Assembly (NCBI RefSeq): GCF_900169365.1 | Contig: NZ_FXZH01000006.1 | Coordinates: forward strand, 173,592-237,591 | Direction: 5' to 3' | DNA length: 64,000 bases | Source of the DNA: Brevibacterium sp. 239c | Lineage (GTDB): Bacteria; Actinomycetota; Actinomycetes; Actinomycetales; Brevibacteriaceae | The notes under the pieces: model-generated | What the model was told of the DNA's origin: nothing | Seen by the model: the letters and a program-made list of their open reading frames with translations, nothing else | Databases searched by the model: none | Shown here: piece by piece, positions 1 through 8,938 of the stretch | How positions within the stretch are numbered: position 1 is the stretch's first letter | Layout of the letters: every line of letters begins with the position of its first letter | Program-made: the position numbers and the translations under genes

Positions 1-14
1 CACGCCGCAATTTG

Positions 15-30
15 GTAACGAAACCGTAAC
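15..30 (+). promoter_or_regulatory. candidate MtrA box
   Basis: The pentamer GTAAC occurs twice in direct orientation with six bases between (GTAACGAAACCGTAAC). This is the arrangement described for MtrA, the actinobacterial cell-wall and cell-division response regulator. It lies about 175 bases before the LPxTG protein gene, but it could equally serve a gene beyond the left edge. The match is seen directly; the regulator is inferred. Confidence 0.45.
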
Positions 31-206
31 AATCCCCGCTGTTTTTGCTGGTTTTCTCCCGTGTGTCTCCCCAAAGGGGACCGTGAATGCCTTAGAGTTA
101 GGAGCTGTACGAACCCGCGCACGATGGTGCCTTCCTCTTCTTAAGCCAAGGAATGCCGGGAGTTCCATCGCCTTTCGTGGGTTGACAACAATCGAAAGGC
201 ATTACT

Positions 207-1619
207 GTGAAGACCTCGCGTCTTGTGCTTGCCCCCGCAGTAGCCGTTGCATTGACAGGTCTTGCTGGCGCTCCCGCGTTCGCAGCGACAGAGTCCGCTA
301 CGGTGCCGGCAGCAAGTAATCTCTGTGCATATGACGATGCACAGCAGTCTGACGACCCCGAAACCGACTCCAAGGTTCCCGACAGCTCGGACCCACAGGC
401 GACTCTGTCAGATGCACAGGTGACCCGGGCCGATATCGCGGACCGCAAAAAGGGCATCGGATTCTCCGGCACCGGCTTCACCCCCGATGACAAGGCGACC
501 GTCACGGTCGTCGGCACCGATGGATCCAAGTACTCGCCGAAGACGAAGCTCACCGTCGACGATAAGGGCAAGGTGTCCGGCACCTACTTCTTCTCCGTCA
601 CGGACGACGCCAAGGTTCCTGCGGGCAACTACTCGCTTTACCTCACCGATGAGAAGACCGAGAAGGACTCCTCGAAGGTGTCCTTCGAGGTCGTGCCCAG
701 CGCTTCAGACGTCGACGACAAGGCCAAGGGCGACGATTGCACCTCTGCAACCGGTCCTGCTCCAACCCCGTCGGAGACCAAGACGGAGGACCCATCCGAG
801 AGCGCAAAGCCGACTCCGTCTGAGACCAAGTCGGACGAGCCGAGCGAGAAGCCTTCTGAGACCAAGAGGGCCAAGGAGACGCCGGCCGCACCGAAGCCTT
901 CTGAGACCAAGTCCGAAGAGCCGACTGAGTCCGAGACGCCCGAGCCCACGGACACCGACGACAAGTCGAAGGCCAAAGCTGACGAGACCACGGAGGCACC
1001 AGCTCCCACCGAATCTGAGGCTCCAGAGTCCGAGGCTCCGGAGTCCGGGGCTCCGGAAACCGCGGACGCGACCGAGGCAGCGCCTTCGGAGACAACCGCT
1101 CCGGCCAGCCCCGGAACCGATGAGGGTGAGAAGAAGGCCGCGGCCACCGCGACCCAGGCGCTCATCATCGATCCGACCGAGATCAGCTCCGAGGACTTCC
1201 TCGACGAGGGCATCAAACTCGGCATCACCGGTGCACAGCCAGGTGAGAAGATCACGATCACGGTCGAGCATGCCCAGGGCAAGGTCGATCGCTACACGAT
1301 GACCAAGGAAGCTGATTCTGAGGGCAAGGCGACCTTCGGAGTGCAGGCGAAGGTCAAGGCTGTTCTGGGAACCTACAATGTTCGTGCCCAGGCGGACAGC
1401 TTCGACAAGCCACAGGGCGGCAGCTTCACCGTCGTCACCAACGGCACCTCGGTCGATGAAGGCGGAGCCAACGGCAGCGACAGTGGCAGCGACCTGCCCC
1501 GCACCGGTGCTGAAATGACCGGATTGGCCCTCGGCGTCGGACTCCTCGTCGTCGGTGCCGCAGCTGTCGTCATCACTCGTCGGCGGATGACCGCCTCCGA
1601 CGATCCTGCGGAGTTCTAA
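207..1619 (+). CDS. LPxTG-anchored cell-wall surface protein
   Basis: This 470-residue protein is exported and probably attached to peptidoglycan by a sortase. The GTG start has GAAAGG a few bases upstream. Residues 1-26 form a signal peptide ending AFA. At the C terminus are LPRTG (about 430-434), a hydrophobic helix and the basic tail RRR, the classical sorting signal. Two beta-rich, probably Ig-like segments (about 70-165 and 315-415) flank a long Pro/Glu/Ser/Thr spacer with PSETK repeats, which would hold the distal domain away from the wall. No sortase gene is in the window. The ligand or adhesive role cannot be read from the sequence. Confidence 0.85.
   Translation: MKTSRLVLAPAVAVALTGLAGAPAFAATESATVPAASNLCAYDDAQQSDDPETDSKVPDSSDPQATLSDAQVTRADIADRKKGIGFSGTGFTPDDKATVTVVGTDGSKYSPKTKLTVDDKGKVSGTYFFSVTDDAKVPAGNYSLYLTDEKTEKDSSKVSFEVVPSASDVDDKAKGDDCTSATGPAPTPSETKTEDPSESAKPTPSETKSDEPSEKPSETKRAKETPAAPKPSETKSEEPTESETPEPTDTDDKSKAKADETTEAPAPTESEAPESEAPESGAPETADATEAAPSETTAPASPGTDEGEKKAAATATQALIIDPTEISSEDFLDEGIKLGITGAQPGEKITITVEHAQGKVDRYTMTKEADSEGKATFGVQAKVKAVLGTYNVRAQADSFDKPQGGSFTVVTNGTSVDEGGANGSDSGSDLPRTGAEMTGLALGVGLLVVGAAAVVITRRRMTASDDPAEF
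760..1135 (+). repeat. PSETK/ESEAP repeat-coding spacer
   Basis: This low-complexity stretch inside the LPxTG protein has several near-copies of a PSETK unit with acidic linkers (first half), then a short run of 15-base units encoding ESEAP (about 1010-1060). It looks like an unfolded wall-spanning stalk and is a likely site of length variation by slippage. Confidence 0.7.
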
Positions 1620-1625
1620 GGTCCG

Positions 1626-2696
1626 TTGAACGATGAATTGTCCCTAGCGGGGCTGCACCTCGGAAGACACCAGATCGATCTCGGTCGTCTCCGAGCAGGG
1701 ACAATGCTCGGTCTCATGGGCAGCACGGACAGCACCACTGAGGTGGTGCTGTCCGTTGCTGCGCGCTCCGACGTCGCACCTCCACCGCAGTTCCCGACCG
1801 GTCTCCGGTCGGGGCGAACTCGTGTGCGCAGCTGGGTCAGAAAGTATCTTCGCGAAGCCAATGCCGGATCTGGGGAGGCGGCATTGGCTCAGGCGTACAC
1901 GGAGTTCGGGGTCAAACCCGAAACACTGAAGTCCCGGCTCGGCGAACTCGATGCCAGTGAATATGCGAAACTCGGCTTGGCTGTGGCGTGGGCGAGCGGT
2001 TCGACATGGTTGACCTTCATCGACCCCTTCGCATCCGTCCCCGGCCATGTGCGTGCCGGCCTGCGCGGCCGCTTGGCCGATCTGGCCGCAGCACACGGCC
2101 GCGGGATCGTCTTCACCTCGAATACGCTGACCGATTTCACCGTCGCCGAGGCGGGGACGGCCAATATCGAAAAAGGTGAGCTCGTCGCGTTCGGCACTCT
2201 GGAACAGGTCGTCACGGAACCTCGGGGCTCCCTGCCGGCCGAACTCAGCGGTGTCAATGTCTATTCCGGGTTGGCGCGCAAGGGCTGGCTGTCGATCGGT
2301 CACTCCGCGGTCAAGGCGCGAACAGAACTCGACGGGAAGGTCTTCGTCACGCTGGGGTGGCGCAGTGCGCTCCTATCATTGGACGAACACGACCCGGCGT
2401 TCACCTCGGCGACGGTGTTCGAAGCCATTGTGATCGGACTCCGCGATCGCGGATCCTGCCTGCAGGCGAAACTCTCGCCGGTGGATACGGAGATGGGACT
2501 CGCCCTCGACGTGGACCTGGCCGACCTGGCCGGGGTCTCCGGTAGCTCTGGTAGTTCCGGGGGTGGGGGTGGATTCGGAGTCCTGCACCCCAGCCTCGGC
2601 GAATCGATCGCCTCACTGCGCGCCAACGTCAAAATCGGCACCCACGTCTTCGTCGAGGTCGACACCTCGGCGCTGCACGCGTATTCGGTGGAATAA
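1626..2696 (+). CDS. degenerate ABC-ATPase-like protein with TOBE-like C terminus
   Basis: The 356-residue protein follows the ABC ATPase layout, but its catalytic residues are changed. The Walker A position reads GLMGSTDST (29-37), with Asp where the invariant Lys should be. The signature region reads LDASE instead of LSGGQ, followed by a typical ARA-like helix. Walker B ends IDPF without the catalytic Glu, and the H-loop reads TSNT instead of a His-containing THD. The last ~120 residues resemble the TOBE domain of molybdate or sugar importers, interrupted by a Ser/Gly run. ATP hydrolysis is unlikely, so a regulatory or structural role is inferred. It starts with TTG just after the surface protein gene; a later start at 1704 is possible. 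No permease is adjacent. Confidence 0.6.
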   Translation: MNDELSLAGLHLGRHQIDLGRLRAGTMLGLMGSTDSTTEVVLSVAARSDVAPPPQFPTGLRSGRTRVRSWVRKYLREANAGSGEAALAQAYTEFGVKPETLKSRLGELDASEYAKLGLAVAWASGSTWLTFIDPFASVPGHVRAGLRGRLADLAAAHGRGIVFTSNTLTDFTVAEAGTANIEKGELVAFGTLEQVVTEPRGSLPAELSGVNVYSGLARKGWLSIGHSAVKARTELDGKVFVTLGWRSALLSLDEHDPAFTSATVFEAIVIGLRDRGSCLQAKLSPVDTEMGLALDVDLADLAGVSGSSGSSGGGGGFGVLHPSLGESIASLRANVKIGTHVFVEVDTSALHAYSVE

Positions 2697-2805
2697 CCCC
2701 TGCCACTCCACTGTCCCGTGTGTCCGCACTGCTCATGGCCTCAAGTTGCGGGCAATTGGCATTAAACTGAAATCCCCTCCATCCCCCACCGATTCAGGAG
2801 AAGCA

Positions 2806-3765
2806 ATGCGAACTTCGCGCAAACTTCTGATTTCGGCGCTTCTGGTCATCGTCCTCACTGTGGCCGCGGTTCCCCTCCTCAACCTCACCGTCTACACACC
2901 TGCCCGCGCCGCTGAAGCCTATATTTCGGCAATCGAGCATGCCGATGCCGAGCGCGCGTTCTCTTACCTCTCCTCCCCCACCCCGTCATCGACTCTGGCA
3001 CTCAATCATGATGTGCTCTCTGCCGCTCCCGACCTGCCGCGCGATGCCGAGGCGAAGACGGTCTCGATAGACGACGACCATGCGAAGGTCTCACTGAGCT
3101 ATGTGCTGTCCTCGCAGACGCAGACCGTGGACCTGTCCATGGTGAAATTGCCGGCGGCTGCCGGGCTCTTCGACAGGTGGGTCATCGAGCAGAAGAAGTG
3201 GCCGACCCTTGATCTGCAGGTCGAAGGCTCGTCGACTGCCACTGTCAACGGGTACGGAGTCGCCGCCGGAACGGTCCCCGTGCTGTTCCCAGCGACCTAC
3301 CTCGTCGGCTTCGATGCGACCTATCTCAAGTCGAAGCCCGAACGCGCCGAGGTGATCGCACCGACCGACACCGCCCAGATCGCGCTGTCGCCCGAGCCCA
3401 CTGCGAAGCTGGAGCAGGCTGTCGACAAACAGGTCAGCGAGCATCTGCACAAGTGTGTGAAGGCGAAGACTCTGTACCCCTCGGACTGTGTGTTCGGCTA
3501 CGACACGGACAACGAGATCCTCGGTGATGTGAAGTGGTCGCTGGTACGTGAACCCCGGGTCAGCCTGGCCGCCTCGGGCAATGACCTCGAGCTCACTCCC
3601 TCAACGGTGGAGGTGCGCATCCAGGGGCGCTACCGCGACATCGTCACAGCGGCCGAGCATGACTTCGACGAAACCCTCTCCTTCGTCATGGGAGGCTCTG
3701 TCATCGTCAAGTCCTCACAGGTCCGCTTCGATCCGCGCCGCCTCGGCGACGTCACCGTGAAGTAG
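2806..3765 (+). CDS. exported or membrane-anchored protein of unknown function
   Basis: The 319-residue protein starts at an ATG preceded by CAGGAG. Residues 5-27 are a hydrophobic signal or anchor, so the remainder is extracellular. The beginning of the mature part has helical character (AEAYISAIEHADAERAF), as in NTF2-like or Tim44-like stalks of Gram-positive envelope proteins; the rest is beta-rich. Two cysteines about a dozen residues apart (KCVKAKTLYPSDC) could form a disulfide. I do not recognise the family. It may be co-transcribed with the pseudo-ATPase 109 bases upstream, and a promoter is also possible in that gap (TTGGCATTAAAC). Confidence 0.7.
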   Translation: MRTSRKLLISALLVIVLTVAAVPLLNLTVYTPARAAEAYISAIEHADAERAFSYLSSPTPSSTLALNHDVLSAAPDLPRDAEAKTVSIDDDHAKVSLSYVLSSQTQTVDLSMVKLPAAAGLFDRWVIEQKKWPTLDLQVEGSSTATVNGYGVAAGTVPVLFPATYLVGFDATYLKSKPERAEVIAPTDTAQIALSPEPTAKLEQAVDKQVSEHLHKCVKAKTLYPSDCVFGYDTDNEILGDVKWSLVREPRVSLAASGNDLELTPSTVEVRIQGRYRDIVTAAEHDFDETLSFVMGGSVIVKSSQVRFDPRRLGDVTVK

Positions 3766-3774
3766 CGGCGAGTC

Positions 3775-5793
3775 TCAGGCTCCGCGGAGGTCGAGGGTGA
3801 GTTCAGCGGGGGCGGAGGCGACGAGGTCGACTGGAATGCCCCAGTCCTGCTGGTAGAGATGGCATGCCGCGTGCAATGGAATCTCTCCGCCTGGTTCGCC
3901 GTCGCAGGCGGCAGCGCGTGCGGTCACGTGCAGGACCCCTGATGCAAGTTCAGGGTTGATGACGATGTCGCGCTTGAGACCTTCAGCTCCTCCGTCGCCG
4001 GAGACGATGAGCTCTGGAGGTGTCGACGAAACCTGCAGATACGTAGGATCACCCCACCGGTCATCAAGCTTCTGACCTGCTGGAACAGTGAAGCTCACGG
4101 TCACGGACACTGGGCCCGACGCGATCTCGGTCGAAGGGCGATTGCTGGTGAGCGCACCCTCGTCGACGCGCTGAGCATCCTTGGGCAGCTTCACTCTCGT
4201 CAGGGCGTGTGAGGCGGACTCGACGATGAGGAGTTCGGCTTCAGCGGCTTCGGTGCCGTCGGTCGATTCGGCGGCTGAGGCGGCTGAGGCGGCTGAGGCG
4301 GCTTCGAGGACGAAGATGTCGGAAGGTTCGCGCAGGCCACGGGCCAGGGTCGAGACCTCGTTCGTGGTGAAGTCGTAGCGGCGGATCGCCCCGTTGTAGG
4401 TGTCGGCGATCGCAATCGAACCATCAGGCAGTCTCCGCACCCCAAGGGGATGCTGCAGCCTGGCTTCGGCTGCGGGTCCGTCGCGGAATCCGAAGTCGAA
4501 GAGTCCCTCGCCGATGAGCGTGGACACGGATCCGGTGTTCGGGTCGAGGCGGCGGATCGCAGACGTCTCAGAGTCGGCGATGAACACATCACCGTCGGAG
4601 CTGAGGTCAAGGCCCGATGTCTGCGCGAACCACGCGTTCTCAGAGTCGCCGTCGGCCAGGCCTTCGTTCATGGTGCCCGAGAGCAGGCGGATCGACCCGG
4701 CTTCGGGGTCGAACGACCAGATAGTGTGGTTGCCTGCCATCGCCACAACCACCTCGGCGGTGGAAGGGACGAAGAGGACATCCCACGGCGAGGAGAGCTT
4801 CACGTCGAGAGCGGGACCGTCGTAGCGGCCGAGTTCACCGTAGGTGCCGACCACGTTGTCGATCGCGCCGACCATATGCTGCGCACCGGTGCCGGCGATC
4901 GTCGTCACGGTTTCGGTCTCGAGGTTGATGCCGCGCAGCGTGTGATTGACGGTGTCGGCGACGACGAGGTGATAGCCGGCCTTCGCCGCCACATCATCGG
5001 GGAGGACGGTGATGCCGCCGGGTTCGCTGAAACTCGCCGAGGTGAGATCGCCGTCGTCCGCTCCGCGTTCACCGGTGCCGATGCGGCGGATGATTGTCTG
5101 TCCGCTGGAATCGTATTCGACGAGGCTGTGGTGTCCCGAATCGGCGACGAGCAGGTTGCCTGAGGGCAGTGCGGTGACTTTCCCGGGGTAGAACAACTCG
5201 GTCTCCGGCGCAGGTGGCGGCACGTATGGTCCGTCGCCGGAGTGCAGTGTGCCCTTCGCCGAGTGCTCTTCGATGAGCCCCTCGATGATCTCACCGAGCC
5301 CTGCGCCGTGGCCTTCACCCGACAGGGTCGCAACCAGGTAGCCCTCGGGGTCGATGACGGCCAATGTGGGCCAGGCCCGGGCGGTGTAGGCCTGCCAGGT
5401 AACGAGGTCCGGGTCGTCGAGGACGAGGTGTTCGACCTGGTAGCGCTCGACGGCCTGATCGACGGCCTCGACTGTGCGCTCGAACTCGAACTTCGGGGAG
5501 TGGACGCCGACGATGACGAGTTCCTGTGCGTACTTCTCCTCGAGCGGGCGCAGCTCGTCCAGCACGTGCAGACAGTTGATGCAGCAGAAGGTCCAGAAAT
5601 CGAGCAGGATCACCTTGCCGCGCAAGTCGGCCAGGCTCAGCTCCTTGCCTCCGGAATTCATCCATCGGCGGCCGATGAGTTCAGGTGCGCGCACCTTGAC
5701 GACGTGGGGCACGGCGGACTTCGACACGGTGGACGATGATGCAGCGGAGGGATCTCCCGCCGAGGCTGCGGTTTCCTGCGGACTGTTAGTCAT
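3775..5793 (-). CDS. thioredoxin-fold / NHL-repeat protein (NHLRC2-like)
   Basis: The 672-residue protein combines a thioredoxin-like domain (about 30-180) with a six-bladed NHL beta-propeller (about 195-530) and a C-terminal beta domain. The redox motif is FWTFCCINC, with C71 and C74 as the CxxC pair and an extra Cys at 70, the same CCINC signature as in NHLRC2-type proteins. There is no signal peptide, so it is predicted cytosolic. An Ala/Glu repeat lies between propeller and tail. The ATG is preceded by GGAGG. The family has this architecture from bacteria to animals, but its bacterial substrate is not established. Confidence 0.85.
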   Translation of the reverse strand: MTNSPQETAASAGDPSAASSSTVSKSAVPHVVKVRAPELIGRRWMNSGGKELSLADLRGKVILLDFWTFCCINCLHVLDELRPLEEKYAQELVIVGVHSPKFEFERTVEAVDQAVERYQVEHLVLDDPDLVTWQAYTARAWPTLAVIDPEGYLVATLSGEGHGAGLGEIIEGLIEEHSAKGTLHSGDGPYVPPPAPETELFYPGKVTALPSGNLLVADSGHHSLVEYDSSGQTIIRRIGTGERGADDGDLTSASFSEPGGITVLPDDVAAKAGYHLVVADTVNHTLRGINLETETVTTIAGTGAQHMVGAIDNVVGTYGELGRYDGPALDVKLSSPWDVLFVPSTAEVVVAMAGNHTIWSFDPEAGSIRLLSGTMNEGLADGDSENAWFAQTSGLDLSSDGDVFIADSETSAIRRLDPNTGSVSTLIGEGLFDFGFRDGPAAEARLQHPLGVRRLPDGSIAIADTYNGAIRRYDFTTNEVSTLARGLREPSDIFVLEAASAASAASAAESTDGTEAAEAELLIVESASHALTRVKLPKDAQRVDEGALTSNRPSTEIASGPVSVTVSFTVPAGQKLDDRWGDPTYLQVSSTPPELIVSGDGGAEGLKRDIVINPELASGVLHVTARAAACDGEPGGEIPLHAACHLYQQDWGIPVDLVASAPAELTLDLRGA
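4271..4304 (-). repeat. 9-bp tandem repeat in the thioredoxin-NHL gene
   Basis: The unit GCGGCTGAG is repeated nearly four times. On the coding strand it encodes Ala-Ala-Ser-type low-complexity sequence linking the propeller to the C-terminal domain. The unit is a multiple of three, so copy-number changes would keep the frame. Confidence 0.8.
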
Positions 5794-5955
5794 GCCTCCA
5801 TCTTCACAGATTCACCGCCGAGGCGGGAGTCCGGGTGTCATCATGTGACCTTCCGTCGCGGCCCGGGATGGCGCGCCTCCGCGCTTTGTGGGTTCCGCGG
5901 GGCTCCGCACGTTTCAAACCGGAGCTTCGCACACCTCGGGTCTGGGCTTCGCACG

Positions 5956-6768
5956 TCACACGGGGATGAGGATCGGGGTGTCGATTCCTTCGGCTTTCAG
6001 CCTGCGCACGCGCTGGCCGTAGACTTCCTCGACGAGTTCCTCGCTCAACGCCTCTTCCGGTACTCCATCGGCGACGAGTTCTCCATTGCCGAAGACGAGC
6101 ACTCGGTCCGCATATCTCAGAGCGAGATTGAGGTCGTGGAGGACCACGATGATGGCCGCTCCCTCATCTCGCAGATTCCTGACCGATCGCAGCAGGGTCT
6201 CCTGGTGTTTGAGATCGAGGGCCGCGGTGGGTTCGTCGAGGAAGATGACGGGCGTCGTCTGCACTCTCGTCCGGGCATAGGAGACACGAGCGGCCTCGCC
6301 ACCGGACAGCGTCGTGATATCCCGGGTTTCGAAACCGGCGAGATCAGAGTCCTCGATCGCCTCGGCGACCAGCTCCTCGTCGCGCACAGGGTCGACGCCC
6401 CAGGGCAGACGCCCCATATGCACGGCTTCTCTCACACTGAACGAGAAGTTCGAACTGTTGTGCTGGAGCATGACCGATCGCTTCCTCGCCAGGGGTCCTG
6501 GCTTCCACGAACGAACGTCGATGCCCGAGATCTCCACCCTGCCCTGCGTCGGCGCGACATCTCCGGCCAGCAGGGACAGCATCGTTGATTTTCCAGCACC
6601 GTTGGGCCCGACGAGAGCCACGACTTCCCCGGCCCGCAGGCTGAACGAGATTCCGGAGACGAGCTCACGACCGTCGACGGCAAAGGTCACATCCTCTGTT
6701 CGGATGACAACCTCGGCGGTGGGGTCCTCTGCTTCCTTCATCACTTCTCTCATCATATTCGTCACCAT
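5956..6768 (-). CDS. hmuV: hemin ABC transporter ATP-binding protein HmuV
   Basis: This 270-residue ATPase would power hemin or iron-chelate import through HmuU. All catalytic motifs are present: Walker A GPNGAGKST, signature LSGGE, Walker B VIFLDEPTAALD and the H-loop VVLHD. It is the last gene of hmuTUV, and its start lies inside the end of hmuU (7-base overlap), which implies translational coupling. Several closely spaced Met codons near the N terminus make the exact start uncertain by a few residues. FecE/BtuD-type ATPases look alike; the hemin assignment rests on the three-gene context. Confidence 0.85.
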   Translation of the reverse strand: MVTNMMREVMKEAEDPTAEVVIRTEDVTFAVDGRELVSGISFSLRAGEVVALVGPNGAGKSTMLSLLAGDVAPTQGRVEISGIDVRSWKPGPLARKRSVMLQHNSSNFSFSVREAVHMGRLPWGVDPVRDEELVAEAIEDSDLAGFETRDITTLSGGEAARVSYARTRVQTTPVIFLDEPTAALDLKHQETLLRSVRNLRDEGAAIIVVLHDLNLALRYADRVLVFGNGELVADGVPEEALSEELVEEVYGQRVRRLKAEGIDTPILIPV

Positions 6769-7910
6769 GAGCTTTTCCGCATTCGCACGACCAGGAACAG
6801 GAAGAAGGGCGCACCGACGGCCGCGGTGAAGAGTCCGATGGGCACCTCGGCCGGCGGGGCCACAACGCGGGAAGCGCAGTCGGCGGCGACGATGAGGATC
6901 GATCCGACGATCGCCGAGATCGGGAGCAGTCCTCGGTGGCCGGGGCCGACGATGATGCGCACGATGTGCGGAACGACGAGCCCGACGAAGCCGATAGCAC
7001 CGGCGAAGGCGACCGCCGCACCCGTGAGCAGTGCGGTCGCGACGATGATGACGAGGCGGCTCCGTTTGACGTTGAGACCCAGGTGCTGGGCTTCGCGTTC
7101 CCCAAGTGTGAGCACGTCGAGAGCGCGTGTGCTGATGAGCAGAATGGCCAACCCGATGACGAAGATCGGCACGGTCGCCGCTATCTGCGCCCAGGTGACC
7201 TTGCTCAGCGAGCCCATCTGCCAGAACGTCAGCGTCTGCAGCTGCGCATCATCGGCGATGAACGTGAAGAAGCCGGTCAGCGCCTGGCATCCGGACCCCA
7301 CGGCGATACCGACGAGCAGCATGCGCGAGGTTCCGGTGTTGCGACCGGGCCGAGCGAGGACGTAGATCAGGCCGGTGACCGCGAGACCGGCGAGGAAGGC
7401 GCCGAGAGGCAGCAGCCAGGTGATGGAGCTGCCGGCGAGCACGATGACGCCGACCGCGCCCGCCGAGGCTCCGCCGCTGACCCCGATGATGCCGGGGTCG
7501 GCGAGCGGGTTGTTGAATAGGCTCTGCAGAGCGGCACCGGAGATCGCCAGCGCCGCACCGACCAAGACGCCCATGAGCACGCGGGGGACGCGCAGCTGCC
7601 ACACGACCGAGACGTCGCGCTGGCTGAGGTCCCCACCGTCGACGAGTCCCAGCTGGGCGAACACGATCCGGGCGACGTCGCCGAGCGGTATGCGCAGCGG
7701 ACCGACCGACGCCGAGATGGTCATGAGCAGAGCCAGAACGGCCAGGCCGATGACCACACAGGTCAGAAGCGGCAGCCGTCGCACATCATGACGCCTCTCC
7801 GACTTCTTGTCTGCGCGCCTCTCGGCTTTCTGGTCTGTGCGCTGACCGGGTTCAGCAGTGCCACGATGATCCTTCGTGACACTGCTGTGCTCGGAGACTG
7901 ACCGAGTCAC
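6762..7910 (-). CDS. hmuU: hemin/iron ABC transporter permease HmuU (FecCD family)
   Basis: This 382-residue integral membrane protein has the many hydrophobic helices of BtuC/FecCD permeases. A charged N-terminal tail (about 45 residues) precedes the first helix. The family-typical segments PRVLMGVLVGAALAISGAALQ and GFVGLVVPHIVRIIVGPGHR are present. It begins with GTG overlapping the hmuT stop by four bases (GTGA), so it is probably translated by coupling. It forms the channel for the substrate delivered by the lipoprotein HmuT. Confidence 0.88.
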   Translation of the reverse strand: MTRSVSEHSSVTKDHRGTAEPGQRTDQKAERRADKKSERRHDVRRLPLLTCVVIGLAVLALLMTISASVGPLRIPLGDVARIVFAQLGLVDGGDLSQRDVSVVWQLRVPRVLMGVLVGAALAISGAALQSLFNNPLADPGIIGVSGGASAGAVGVIVLAGSSITWLLPLGAFLAGLAVTGLIYVLARPGRNTGTSRMLLVGIAVGSGCQALTGFFTFIADDAQLQTLTFWQMGSLSKVTWAQIAATVPIFVIGLAILLISTRALDVLTLGEREAQHLGLNVKRSRLVIIVATALLTGAAVAFAGAIGFVGLVVPHIVRIIVGPGHRGLLPISAIVGSILIVAADCASRVVAPPAEVPIGLFTAAVGAPFFLFLVVRMRKSSW

Positions 7911-8938
7911 GGAAGCTTCGCGACGGCCTTGGCGAGAGCCTGGGCTCCGACGCCGATTTCGGGGCTGGAATACTTCAGCTGGGCATCGGGCATGACGAAG
8001 ATCGCGGAGTTCTCTCCGGCAGGGGTCTGCTGGAGCGTCGGGAATGCCTCCCAGAGACCCTCCTCACCGCCCCACTTCTCGTAGTCGGATTCGGCCATGA
8101 CGATGACGTCGAGCGCAGAGGAGACGATTCCCTCGTTGCTGAATTCGCGGGAGTATCCGCGCAGCTTCGACTCCGACCCGACGCTCGTGTAGCCGAGGGT
8201 CTCGATCATCTCATTGCCCGGCGTTCCGGTGCCCGCCACTGCGTTCTGCCCTCCTGCACCATTGGCCGTGACCTCGATGACGGACAGATCCTGCTTATCG
8301 GATTCCCTGGCCATCGTGGCGGCATCGGCAAGCTGGTCGTCAACGAGTTCGGCCAGTTCCTCACCGGCGTCTTCGGCTCCCACATAGGAAGCAACGGCCT
8401 TGAGCTTGTCTCCCTGCGACTGCTGATCATCCATGACGACAGCTTCGGTGCCGGCGTCACGGAACTGCTCGGCGACCGAGCCATGACGCTTGGTGTTGTC
8501 GCCGATGAAGAGGGTACCGTTCATCGCGAGCAGTCCCTCGACTCCCGTTTCCTTCGTGAATTCGAAGTGCTCCGGCGCCCCAAGCCCCTCCGGGGACGTC
8601 GAGTTCTCGGGTGCGGCGGCGATGTTGTCCTTGAGGCCGAGCGCTCCGAGAGTGGAGGCGACCCCGTCCCCGGCGACGATGATCTTGTCGATGTCCTTGA
8701 CCTCGACCTCGGTGTCCGTGCCGTCCTTGACCTTCGCCGGCAGCTTCGGCTCCGCCTCGATCGAGGAGAAGTCGCTTGTTCCCCCGACCTTTTCCCAGCC
8801 TTCCGGAAGGGGGACAGAGAGGTCTGAGCCCGAATCCGCCTCGTCGGAGGTGTCATTCGTGGCTCCGGAGCTGGCCCCTCCACAGCCGGCGAGTGCGAGG
8901 GCACAAGCGGCACCGATGATCGTCAAGCTCTTTTTCAT
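7907..8938 (-). CDS. hmuT: hemin-binding lipoprotein HmuT
   Basis: The 343-residue substrate-binding protein of the hemin importer is tethered to the membrane by a lipobox (LAGC, Cys about 19) after a short MKK signal peptide. The start was chosen at 8938 because AAGGAAAG precedes it; a longer in-frame extension lacks signal-peptide features. The body matches the BtuF/periplasmic-binding class III fold, with a segment typical of hemin-binding proteins (DKIIVAGDGVASTLGALGL). It is the first gene of the operon, and an iron box lies upstream. Confidence 0.88.
   Translation of the reverse strand: MKKSLTIIGAACALALAGCGGASSGATNDTSDEADSGSDLSVPLPEGWEKVGGTSDFSSIEAEPKLPAKVKDGTDTEVEVKDIDKIIVAGDGVASTLGALGLKDNIAAAPENSTSPEGLGAPEHFEFTKETGVEGLLAMNGTLFIGDNTKRHGSVAEQFRDAGTEAVVMDDQQSQGDKLKAVASYVGAEDAGEELAELVDDQLADAATMARESDKQDLSVIEVTANGAGGQNAVAGTGTPGNEMIETLGYTSVGSESKLRGYSREFSNEGIVSSALDVIVMAESDYEKWGGEEGLWEAFPTLQQTPAGENSAIFVMPDAQLKYSSPEIGVGAQALAKAVAKLP

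Noticed and set aside
83..319. 78-codon frame overlapping the surface-protein start
   Set aside because: Overlaps the signal-peptide region in another frame; no ribosome site.
487..1302. Long Arg/Pro-rich open frame inside the surface-protein gene
   Set aside because: It is the shifted frame of the repeat-rich LPxTG gene; no start site or family features.
4450..5163. Long plus-strand frame opposite the thioredoxin-NHL gene
   Set aside because: Antisense shadow of a high-GC gene; the minus-strand protein has clear domains.
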